NCBI GenBank assembly: GCA_030598425.1
Contig: JAUVPY010000252.1
Coordinates: 1-5,049 of the forward strand
From: Anaerolineae bacterium
GTDB taxonomy: Bacteria; Chloroflexota; Anaerolineae; 4572-78; NAK82
DNA: 5,049 bases
Reading direction: 5' to 3'
Shown: positions 1-5,049 of the stretch, in pieces
Numbering within the stretch: position 1 is the first letter of the stretch
How the letters are laid out: every line of letters starts with the position of its first letter
Translations under genes and position numbers: made by a program
The notes under the pieces: generated by a model
What the model was told of the DNA's origin: nothing
The model's input: the letters and a program-made list of their open reading frames with translations, nothing else
Database searches by the model: none

Positions 1-231
1 GTCGCCATAAGTGACACTGGCATTGGCATACCCCCGGAAGAACGTGACAAAATCTTCGATCGCTTCTATCAAGTGGAAGATTCCCTTACTCGCCAACACG
101 GAGGTATTGGCCTGGGGTTGGCGATTGTCAAGAGCTTCGTCGAGTTATGCCAGGGACGGATTTGGGTAGAGAGTGAAGTCGGCAAAGGCAGCACCTTTAC
201 CTTTGAACTGCCTTTGCGGCCATCCCTGTAA
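1..231 (+). CDS. Sensor histidine kinase, C-terminal fragment (start outside window)
   Basis: This is the last 76 residues of a histidine kinase, read in frame 1 from the window edge to a TAA stop at 229-231. It holds the back half of the HATPase_c (GHKL ATP-binding) domain. The G1 box DTGIGIP is at residues 5-11, the F box IFDRFYQV follows it, and the G2 box GGIGLGLAI is near residues 35-43. The closing strand [20 protein letters not shown] is typical of the domain. The protein ends directly after the domain, so there is no C-terminal receiver. The N box, the phosphorylated histidine and any sensor domains lie upstream and cannot be judged. It precedes a second kinase in the same orientation after 83 nt, so the two may act in one signalling pathway; that is inference. 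The family call is firm. The stimulus and partner are unknown. Confidence 0.93.
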   Translation, partial: VAISDTGIGIPPEERDKIFDRFYQVEDSLTRQHGGIGLGLAIVKSFVELCQGRIWVESEVGKGSTFTFELPLRPSL

Positions 232-302
232 GGTAACTCTTATCGATATCGTCATCTTCGGAAGTGGACTATGCTCTATGAGGGACGTGGTCTCACCCTC
301 TC

Positions 303-306
303 GGAG
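303..306 (+). promoter_or_regulatory. Ribosome-binding site of the GAF-PAS kinase
   Basis: GGAG lies 8 nt before the ATG at 315, a normal Shine-Dalgarno spacing, and supports that start. Its last G is also part of a possible GGGAC/GTCCC pairing (282-286 with 306-310). Confidence 0.6.
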
Positions 307-314
307 TCCCGCAT

Positions 315-1994
315 ATGAACCCTGAACAAGCATCGTCAATCAATCCACGTACACAGCAGGACGAGGGCGCCTCTCTGGCACTCCTCTACCTGAGAGCCAG
401 CGAAATCCACACTTATTTGGACCTGGATGACGTGCTCCACCGCGTGCTCATGGCCACAATCGGCGCCATGGATACCCCCCACGGGAGCCTATTCGTATTC
501 GATGATTCGGGCAATATCACTCAGCGCCTGGTCATCAAGAACCGGCAAGTACAAGAGAAAGAGGACATCCCAGTCGACGTGGTAGTCGAAAAAGGGTTGG
601 CTGGCTGGGTGATCCGCAACCAACAGGGAGCTGTCGTCACCAATACTGCCCAAGACGAACGATGGTACTCCCGCGCCGACGAGCCACCACCCAGGGCAGC
701 CGTCGCTGCTCCCTTGCAGACGCGGAACGGCGTTATTGGCGTGCTTACGCTCGTCCACGATATACCGGGCTACTTTTCGCAAAGCGATCTGGCCATGCTC
801 ACCGTCATCGCCGACCAGGCGACGACAGCCGTGGTCAACGCCCGGCTTTATCAGGCCGAGCAACGTCGTAGCCAGTTGGTAGAGCAACTACAGGCCGCAG
901 AAATGCGCTACACCCGGCTCTTTGAAGATAACACCGACATGCTGCTCATCTTTGACAACGAGGGCAAGGTGCTGGATGCCAACCACAAGGCGTGCGAAGC
1001 GCTACACCGCGACCGGGATTCGCTGATAGGCAGTTATGTGAGCGCTTTGGACGATGAACTGCGCACCCAATTTGATAGTTCGCTGCCCGGTTGGCGCGCC
1101 GGCCAGGAGATTGTCTTCGAGGTTGATCTGCCGGTGACGCCCGAGCGCATCACACCGGTGGAATTCCGAACCAGGCGTATCGACTACGGCGGGGCAGACG
1201 GCATTGAATGGAGTGGTCGGGACATATCGAGCCGACGCGAAGTGGAGCAATTGCGCGAGGATCTGACCAACATGCTGGTGCACGACATGCGCGGCCCCAT
1301 GGGCAATCTCGTTAACGCGATCAGCACCATCCCCCTCGTTTTGGGAGAGATGCCGTCCGACTCTCCGGTTACGCAACTGGTGGACATAGCGCTGCGCAGT
1401 GGCCAACAAATGCAGGACCTGATCGATTCGATGCTGGACGTGAGTCGGCTGGAGCAGCACGAGGTCCCCCTCAACCGCACGCAGGCGGAGGTGGATGTGC
1501 TGTTGCGCGCTGTCGAAGATCAGTTGGACTCAATGGCCAGGGCCAGGCAAGTCGAGCTGAACTTCGAAGTTCAAGGTGAAACGCCGATGGCGTGGATCGA
1601 CCAAGATATGATCCGCCGGGTGCTGGTTAACATGGTCACCAATGCCATCAAATATTCGCCACGCCACGGGCAAGTTGACGTAGTGGCGAGCGAGCAGGAG
1701 GGGTGCCTCAATTTCTCCGTCACCGACGAGGGGCCAGGCATCCCCGCCGAATACCAGTGGCGTATCTTCGACAAGTTTGCTCGCGTCCAGGTCAAGGATG
1801 CGGCATCGGGTGTCGGACTGGGGTTGGCCTTCTGTCGCCTGGCCGTAGAGGCTCATGGAGGGCGCATCTGGGTAGAGAGCACCCCCGGTCAAGGGAGTAC
1901 TTTTTTGCTTACTCTACCCTTGATAGAGCCCTTGCACAGTCCCCACGAAATCCTCAAAGAAGGCACTGAAGGAGCTGAAAGCCAACAAAGATGA
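315..1994 (+). CDS. Soluble GAF-PAS sensor histidine kinase
   Basis: This is a complete 559-residue two-component sensor kinase that autophosphorylates on histidine and should pass the phosphate to a response regulator. An N-terminal GAF domain spans about residues 37-178. A short charged helical linker (about 178-203) leads to a PAS domain (about 203-310). HisKA lies at about 312-382 with the H-box VHDMRGPM and phosphoacceptor His323. HATPase_c spans about 428-537, with N-box Asn443, G1 DEGPGIP from Asp471, F-box IFDKFARV and G2 SGVGLGLAF at 498-506. All catalytic boxes are intact. There is no signal peptide or membrane segment, so it should be cytosolic. The GAF region contains no cysteine, which argues against a covalently bound bilin, so the ligand is unknown. 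There is no receiver domain and no response regulator gene nearby. The stop overlaps the next start as ATGA, indicating translational coupling to the tRNA-editing gene. Confidence 0.95.
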   Translation: MNPEQASSINPRTQQDEGASLALLYLRASEIHTYLDLDDVLHRVLMATIGAMDTPHGSLFVFDDSGNITQRLVIKNRQVQEKEDIPVDVVVEKGLAGWVIRNQQGAVVTNTAQDERWYSRADEPPPRAAVAAPLQTRNGVIGVLTLVHDIPGYFSQSDLAMLTVIADQATTAVVNARLYQAEQRRSQLVEQLQAAEMRYTRLFEDNTDMLLIFDNEGKVLDANHKACEALHRDRDSLIGSYVSALDDELRTQFDSSLPGWRAGQEIVFEVDLPVTPERITPVEFRTRRIDYGGADGIEWSGRDISSRREVEQLREDLTNMLVHDMRGPMGNLVNAISTIPLVLGEMPSDSPVTQLVDIALRSGQQMQDLIDSMLDVSRLEQHEVPLNRTQAEVDVLLRAVEDQLDSMARARQVELNFEVQGETPMAWIDQDMIRRVLVNMVTNAIKYSPRHGQVDVVASEQEGCLNFSVTDEGPGIPAEYQWRIFDKFARVQVKDAASGVGLGLAFCRLAVEAHGGRIWVESTPGQGSTFLLTLPLIEPLHSPHEILKEGTEGAESQQR

Positions 1995-3235
1995 CCGAGC
2001 GCCTATATTATCCCGATTCCTACAGCACTTCCTTCGACGCCCACGTGGTGGAATGTTTGACCTTAAACGATAACCCAGCGGTGGTGCTGGACCGCACCGT
2101 CTTTTATCCCACCGGCGGCGGCCAACCCTATGATACGGGGACCTTGAGCGGAGTGCCTATCGTAGAGGTGTTGGAGCGAGAGGAGGATCAAGTCATCATC
2201 CACGTGCTCTCCTCCACCGAGTCCAAGACTGTGTTGCGGCCCGGCGACCCGGTACAGGGTGAAATTGATTGGGCACGCCGCTTTGATCTTATGCAACAGC
2301 ACACGGGCCAACACTTGCTGTCGCAGGCCTTTGTTCAGGCAGCAGACGCCGACACGGTTGGCTTTCACTTGAGTGACGATTACAGCACCATTGACTTGAA
2401 CGACGAAGCGTTGAACGACGATAGCGTGGCTCGCGCCGAAGCGCTGGCCAATCAGATCATATTCGAGGACCGCCCCGTCCTCGCCCGCTTTTTGGAACCC
2501 GACGAGTTTGCCACGCTCCCCCTCCGCAAAGCGCCGCCGGCCAAGGAATCGATCCGCATCGTACAGGTTGAGGGCTTTGATTGGTCGGCTTGTGGTGGCA
2601 CCCACGTGGCTCGCACGGGCGAAATCGGTCTCGCAAAGGTGGTGCGGGTTGAGCGGCGCGGCGCGGAGACGCGGATCACCTTTCTTTGCGGTCACCGGGC
2701 GCTGACTCACTACCAAGAGCTGAACACCCTGACGCGCGACTTGGCGCTTCGTTTGTCGATAGGGGTTGAGGAACTACCGGAGGCACTTGACCGCTTGCAA
2801 ACTGAAGCCCGCATAGCCCGCAAGGAGCGGGACCGGCTGCGCGAACTGCTGCTGGACCACGAGGCTGCGGCCCTGACCGCCAGCGCCCGGCTAATCGGGC
2901 CTGTGTTGCTCGTGTGCCAGCTATTCAAAAACCGGGAAATGGAAGAAGCCCGGCGACTGGCGACGCGTATCGCCAACCAGCCAGGCCACGTTGTGCTGCT
3001 GGGTGTGACGGGGAAAAAAGCGCAACTCATCTTCGCCCGCTCCTCCGACCTGAGCTATGACATGCGTCCTCTGCTCCAGGAGGCATGTAGCCTGGTGGGC
3101 GGCGGTGGTGGCGGTGGTCCAGAATTGGCGCAAGGGGGAGGCCCCCACCCTGACCACATCGATCAAGCGCTCCAACACGCCACCGAACTGCTGCGCCAAC
3201 AAATAAGTCACGGCGGGGGAGCATTAGGTGAATGA
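1991..3235 (+). CDS. alaX: Alanyl-tRNA editing protein, long AlaX type (AlaX-L)
   Basis: This 414-residue free-standing homologue of the AlaRS editing domain should hydrolyse mischarged Ser- or Gly-tRNA(Ala) in the cytosol; the substrate is inferred from the family. An N-terminal beta-barrel carries FYPTGGGQPYDTG (38-50). The editing core has the zinc-binding pattern HxxxH (His104, His108) and CGGTH (Cys201, His205). All four ligands are present. GFHLSDDYSTIDL (124-136) also matches the family. A charged helix likely to form a coiled coil (about 258-292) joins a C-terminal DHHA1 domain (about 296-404). That domain ends in the glycine-rich loop at 370-376 followed by PELAQGGG, the AlaRS C-Ala signature. 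The DHHA1 domain makes this the long subtype. No aminoacylation domain is present. The start overlaps the kinase stop (ATGA). The nearest strong Shine-Dalgarno, AAGGAG at 1969-1974, is 16 nt away, so initiation probably depends on coupling. The end overlaps the methyltransferase gene by 8 nt. Confidence 0.94.
   Translation: MTERLYYPDSYSTSFDAHVVECLTLNDNPAVVLDRTVFYPTGGGQPYDTGTLSGVPIVEVLEREEDQVIIHVLSSTESKTVLRPGDPVQGEIDWARRFDLMQQHTGQHLLSQAFVQAADADTVGFHLSDDYSTIDLNDEALNDDSVARAEALANQIIFEDRPVLARFLEPDEFATLPLRKAPPAKESIRIVQVEGFDWSACGGTHVARTGEIGLAKVVRVERRGAETRITFLCGHRALTHYQELNTLTRDLALRLSIGVEELPEALDRLQTEARIARKERDRLRELLLDHEAAALTASARLIGPVLLVCQLFKNREMEEARRLATRIANQPGHVVLLGVTGKKAQLIFARSSDLSYDMRPLLQEACSLVGGGGGGGPELAQGGGPHPDHIDQALQHATELLRQQISHGGGALGE
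3098..3118 (+). repeat. GGN codon run encoding seven glycines
   Basis: Seven consecutive glycine codons (GGC/GGT) encode residues 370-376 of the AlaX protein. They sit in the DHHA1 glycine-rich loop, where relatives usually show GGxGGGx followed by Pro. The run therefore appears to be the family motif with both non-glycine positions changed to glycine, not an inserted repeat. Confidence 0.7.
3215..3221 (+). promoter_or_regulatory. Ribosome-binding site of the methyltransferase (supports GTG start)
   Basis: GGGGGAG lies 6 nt before the GTG at 3228. The ATG at 3232 is out of frame with the methyltransferase, and no better in-frame start is close, so this site decides for GTG. Confidence 0.6.
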
Positions 3236-3989
3236 GTTTGAGCCCATCGCCCGGTTTTATGACGTCTTTTACGGCGAGCGGGACGATGACGTGCAGATGT
3301 ACCGGGATTTCGCACTGGCCGTTGATGGCCCAATCTTGGAGTTAGGTTGCGGAACCGGGCGCGTGCTCATCCCCCTGGCTCTTGAAGGACACCACGTCAC
3401 AGGCCTGGAGCTTTCTGAAACGATGCTGGCAATGGCTCGGGCCAAGGCCAACGCGGCTCAGATGGATGACCAGGTCGCCCTCATCCAAGGCGATATGCGC
3501 GATTTTGAGATCCCCGAGCGCTTTGCTCTAAGCATCATCCCCATCAACACCTTTATGCACTGCTACGATACGGCGCAACAACTTGGCTGTCTGCGCAGTA
3601 TCCATCGTCACCTGCAGCCAGGTGGTCAGCTCGTCGTGGACGTGTTCCACCCAGATCCCCAAGCCTTGCTGGAATCGGATGGCCGTCTGGTTAGCGAAGG
3701 CACCATTCTCGACCCTGAGACGGGACACACCATCCACCGCTTCTACACCCGTCGCATGGATCTGGCAACCCAGACACAGAACATCACCTTTATTATGGAT
3801 GAGGTAGACTCGACGGGAACCGTCTCTCGAACTCTCTTCCCCTTCCAAATGCGATTCGTATATCGCTATGAGATGGAACTGCTGCTGCGCACAGCCGGTT
3901 TCAGCCTGGAGGCAGTCTACGGCTCTTATGACCTGGAACCGTTCGAGGGCAGCAGCGAAAAGATGATCTTCGTCGCTCGTGCGGACTGA
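3228..3989 (+). CDS. Class I SAM-dependent methyltransferase
   Basis: This 253-residue Rossmann-fold methyltransferase transfers a methyl group from S-adenosylmethionine to an unknown acceptor. The N-terminus FEPIARFYDVFYG is typical of the Methyltransf_25/11-like group. Motif I, ILELGCGTG, is at residues 36-44. The acidic end of strand beta2 is in GLELSETM (Glu61), which should hold the ribose. GDMRDF (88-93) is the adenine-binding region. The stretch PINTFMHCYD (105-114) followed by LRSIHRHLQPGGQLVVDVF (122-140) is the motif IV to post-motif region. The C-terminal half (about 150-253) forms a beta-rich part carrying FRYEMELL-like sequence, seen in many small-molecule methyltransferases. There is no membrane segment or signal. 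The start is GTG, overlapping the AlaX stop by 8 nt, so it is probably translated by coupling. The neighbours would allow a tRNA-related or nucleotide-related substrate, but nothing in the sequence shows one. Confidence 0.92.
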   Translation: MNEFEPIARFYDVFYGERDDDVQMYRDFALAVDGPILELGCGTGRVLIPLALEGHHVTGLELSETMLAMARAKANAAQMDDQVALIQGDMRDFEIPERFALSIIPINTFMHCYDTAQQLGCLRSIHRHLQPGGQLVVDVFHPDPQALLESDGRLVSEGTILDPETGHTIHRFYTRRMDLATQTQNITFIMDEVDSTGTVSRTLFPFQMRFVYRYEMELLLRTAGFSLEAVYGSYDLEPFEGSSEKMIFVARAD

Positions 3990-4006
3990 GACCAGTTCCA
4001 ACCTCT

Positions 4007-4021
4007 TTTCGCAGTGCGAAA
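4007..4021. other. Small palindrome between methyltransferase and surE
   Basis: TTTCGC and GCGAAA flank a 3-nt AGT, giving a 6-bp hairpin or an operator-like dyad 43 nt before surE. A second, wider pairing is CAGTT (3993-3997) with AACTG (4020-4024), which competes with it. No T-run follows, so a classic intrinsic terminator is unlikely. It could be a weak operator, a processing site or chance. Confidence 0.3.
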
Positions 4022-4034
4022 CTGTTTATCCCCA

Positions 4035-4060
4035 GAAAGACTATGCCCTGAAAGGACTAT
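4035..4060 (+). repeat. Duplicated GAAAG(G)ACTAT motif before surE
   Basis: GAAAGACTAT at 4035-4044 recurs as GAAAGGACTAT at 4050-4060, a 15-nt offset with one inserted G. The second copy holds the likely Shine-Dalgarno of surE (GAAAGGA, 4050-4056), 7 nt before the ATG at 4064. The first copy runs into an ATG at 4043 that reads only Met-Pro-stop. Confidence 0.5.
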
Positions 4061-4063
4061 TAG

Positions 4064-4897
4064 ATGACACGATCAGACACTGCCGAGGCCCCTTTCATTT
4101 TAGTGACCAATGACGACGGTATCCATTCCCCTGGCCTGCACGCCGTCGTCAAAGCGGTGTGCGATTTGGGAGAAGTGATGGTGGTCGCACCCCGGCAACA
4201 ACAGACCGGCGCCAGCCGCAGCTATCCCCCGGTGCGCGACAAGGCGGTTTACCGAGAAGAGATACCGGTCAATTGTCAGACCGTCACCGCCTACGGAGTT
4301 GAAGCTTCACCTGCACAGGCGGTGTTGGCCGCTTTGCTCGACCTGGCCCCACGCCCACCTCGTTTGCTCATCAGCGGCATCAACTTCGGTGAGAACGTAG
4401 GTACCAGCGTCACTAACTCCGGAACGGTCGGAGCAGCCATCGAGGCGGCCAGCTTTGGGGTGCCGGGCCTGGCCGTGTCAGTGGAGACGCCCCAAGAATT
4501 TCACTACCAACCCTCAGACGCGGTCGACTTCACGGCTGCCGCTGCCTTCACCCGCCGTTTCGCCCAAATCGTTCTGACCGGGGGATTACCCGCCGGCGTG
4601 GATATCCTCAAAATCGAGGTGCCCAGCGACGCCACGCCCGAGACACCGTGGCGGATGGCCCGCGTCTCGCGCCAGCGATACTACGTCCCCCTGCCCAGCG
4701 GCCGCCGGAGCCTGGGCGAACAAAAAGGGATAGGTTACACGCGAGTGATCAATTGGGACACGCTGGAAACCGATTCCGATGTGCGGGCCCTGGCCGTGGA
4801 GCGCGTGGTATCAGTTGCTCCCCTCACTATTGATCTCACCGCCCGAGTCGATCTGGACGAACTGGCCACCGACCTCCAAGGGCGCGATCAGGGATAA
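4064..4897 (+). CDS. surE: SurE-family 5'/3'-nucleotidase
   Basis: This 277-residue protein is a SurE-type phosphatase. The family removes phosphate from nucleoside 5'- and 3'-monophosphates with a divalent metal, in the cytosol. The N-terminal signature ILVTNDDGIHSPG (12-24) gives metal ligands Asp17 and Asp18. VVAPRQQQTGASRS (40-53) is the second metal loop; aligned by eye to E. coli SurE, Thr48 replaces Ser39. LLISGINFGENVG (101-113) gives Asn107, matching E. coli Asn92. TNSGTVGAAIEAASFGVPGLAVS (117-139) is the family core. The C-terminal SVAPLTIDLTARVD (250-263) matches the family ending SVTPLxxDLT. The middle is more divergent: LKIEVP stands for the usual NVNVP and ETDSD for GTDF. About 9 extra residues precede the usual start, so an internal start is possible, but the ribosome-binding site favours this ATG. 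It lies 74 nt after the methyltransferase and may be co-transcribed with it. Confidence 0.93.
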   Translation: MTRSDTAEAPFILVTNDDGIHSPGLHAVVKAVCDLGEVMVVAPRQQQTGASRSYPPVRDKAVYREEIPVNCQTVTAYGVEASPAQAVLAALLDLAPRPPRLLISGINFGENVGTSVTNSGTVGAAIEAASFGVPGLAVSVETPQEFHYQPSDAVDFTAAAAFTRRFAQIVLTGGLPAGVDILKIEVPSDATPETPWRMARVSRQRYYVPLPSGRRSLGEQKGIGYTRVINWDTLETDSDVRALAVERVVSVAPLTIDLTARVDLDELATDLQGRDQG

Positions 4898-4916
4898 CTT
4901 CGGACACCTCCGAAGT
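4897..4916 (+). terminator. Perfect 8-bp hairpin at the end of surE
   Basis: ACTTCGGA and TCCGAAGT pair perfectly around a 4-nt CACC loop. The left arm starts on the last A of the surE stop codon. No T-run follows, so it would be a non-canonical terminator or an mRNA 3'-end stabiliser. A second ACTTCG at 4924-4929 can pair with the right arm (CGAAGT, 4911-4916) instead, so two exclusive hairpins are possible. Confidence 0.45.
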
Positions 4917-4945
4917 CGTAACTACTTCGACAATGTCATGTCTTG

Positions 4946-4956
4946 CGTGACTCACG
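4946..4956. repeat. Palindrome CGTGA-C-TCACG
   Basis: Five bases pair with five around a single central C, directly next to the left arm of the 13-bp inverted repeat. A second short dyad, GGTG-A-CACC (4971-4979), follows that arm. Either could be a protein-binding site upstream of an unseen gene. Confidence 0.4.
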
Positions 4957-5049
4957 TTCCCGGAAGCTTCGGTGACACCATGATTTGCACAAAGCCCAGT
5001 AGGTTCAGCTGGTCCTGACATGTGACGGCAATCCTCAAGCTTCCGGGAA
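4957..5049. repeat. 13-bp perfect inverted repeat, 93 bp end to end, at window edge
   Basis: The left arm, TTCCCGGAAGCTT (4957-4969), is the exact reverse complement of the right arm, AAGCTTCCGGGAA (5037-5049). The 67 nt between them carry no plausible gene. Inside, pairing stops at a C/C mismatch. Outside, it cannot be followed because the right arm ends on the last base of the window, so the repeat may be longer. It could be the two ends of a miniature mobile element, the closing stem of a structured RNA, or a large hairpin between genes. I do not recognise a known RNA family in the interior. Confidence 0.6.

Noticed and set aside
247..275. Possible promoter before the kinase, with TATGCT at 270-275 as a -10 box
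   Set aside because: No acceptable -35 box lies at the right spacing, and the hexamer is easily found by chance.
489..887. 132-codon open frame on the minus strand
   Set aside because: It is antisense to the GAF domain of the kinase and its translation resembles no family.
1002..1460. 152-codon open frame on the minus strand
   Set aside because: It is antisense to the PAS and HisKA regions, with low-complexity, His/Arg-rich translation and no motif.
2063..2716. 217-codon open frame on the minus strand
   Set aside because: It lies wholly inside the AlaX gene, whose motifs are unmistakable. The antisense translation has no recognisable domain and is a by-product of GC-rich codon use.
3528..4001. 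157-codon open frame on the minus strand
   Set aside because: It is antisense to the methyltransferase and shows no domain of its own.
4779..5018. 79-codon plus-strand frame running into the right-hand gap
   Set aside because: More than half overlaps the end of surE in another frame, and the rest covers the palindromic region. It has no recognisable domain.
4957..5049. Known structured RNA (SRP RNA, tmRNA, RNase P, T-box, TPP, fluoride or preQ1 riboswitch)
   Set aside because: I compared remembered core motifs of these families by eye and found none in the interior. A covariance search was not possible here.
1..5049. CRISPR array, tRNA or rRNA genes, transposase
   Set aside because: There are no regularly spaced direct repeats, no tRNA-like cloverleaf, no rRNA-like sequence and no transposase motifs.

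Overview
The window looks like a moderately GC-rich bacterial chromosome segment (GC high by eye, not counted). Every gene lies on the + strand and is tightly packed. The soluble GAF-PAS histidine kinase, its H-box of the form VHDMRGPM, the long AlaX protein and the variant SurE would fit a Chloroflexota (Anaerolineae-like) genome. That placement is an impression from family style, not a measured result.

Layout. At 1-231 is the C-terminal end of a histidine kinase whose start lies outside the window. After an 83-nt gap comes a complete soluble sensor kinase (315-1994) with GAF, PAS, HisKA and HATPase domains. Its stop codon overlaps the start of a long alanyl-tRNA editing protein of the AlaX-L type (1991-3235) by ATGA. 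That gene in turn overlaps a class I SAM-dependent methyltransferase (3228-3989) by eight bases. A 74-nt gap follows, holding a small palindrome and a duplicated ribosome-binding motif. Then comes a SurE-family 5'/3'-nucleotidase (4064-4897). The last 152 nt have no convincing gene but are dense in inverted repeats. These include an 8-bp perfect hairpin starting on the last base of the surE stop codon and a 13-bp perfect inverted repeat whose right arm ends exactly at the window edge.

How the genes may work together. The kinase, AlaX and methyltransferase overlap, so they are very probably co-transcribed and translationally coupled. surE may belong to the same transcript or have its own promoter. 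The kinase would sense a cytosolic cue through GAF/PAS. AlaX would hydrolyse mischarged tRNA(Ala). SurE would dephosphorylate nucleoside monophosphates. The methyltransferase substrate is unknown. No response regulator is visible. Nothing here is clearly a new system. The points most worth a second look are the coupling of a sensor kinase to a tRNA trans-editing enzyme and the structured DNA/RNA at the right edge.
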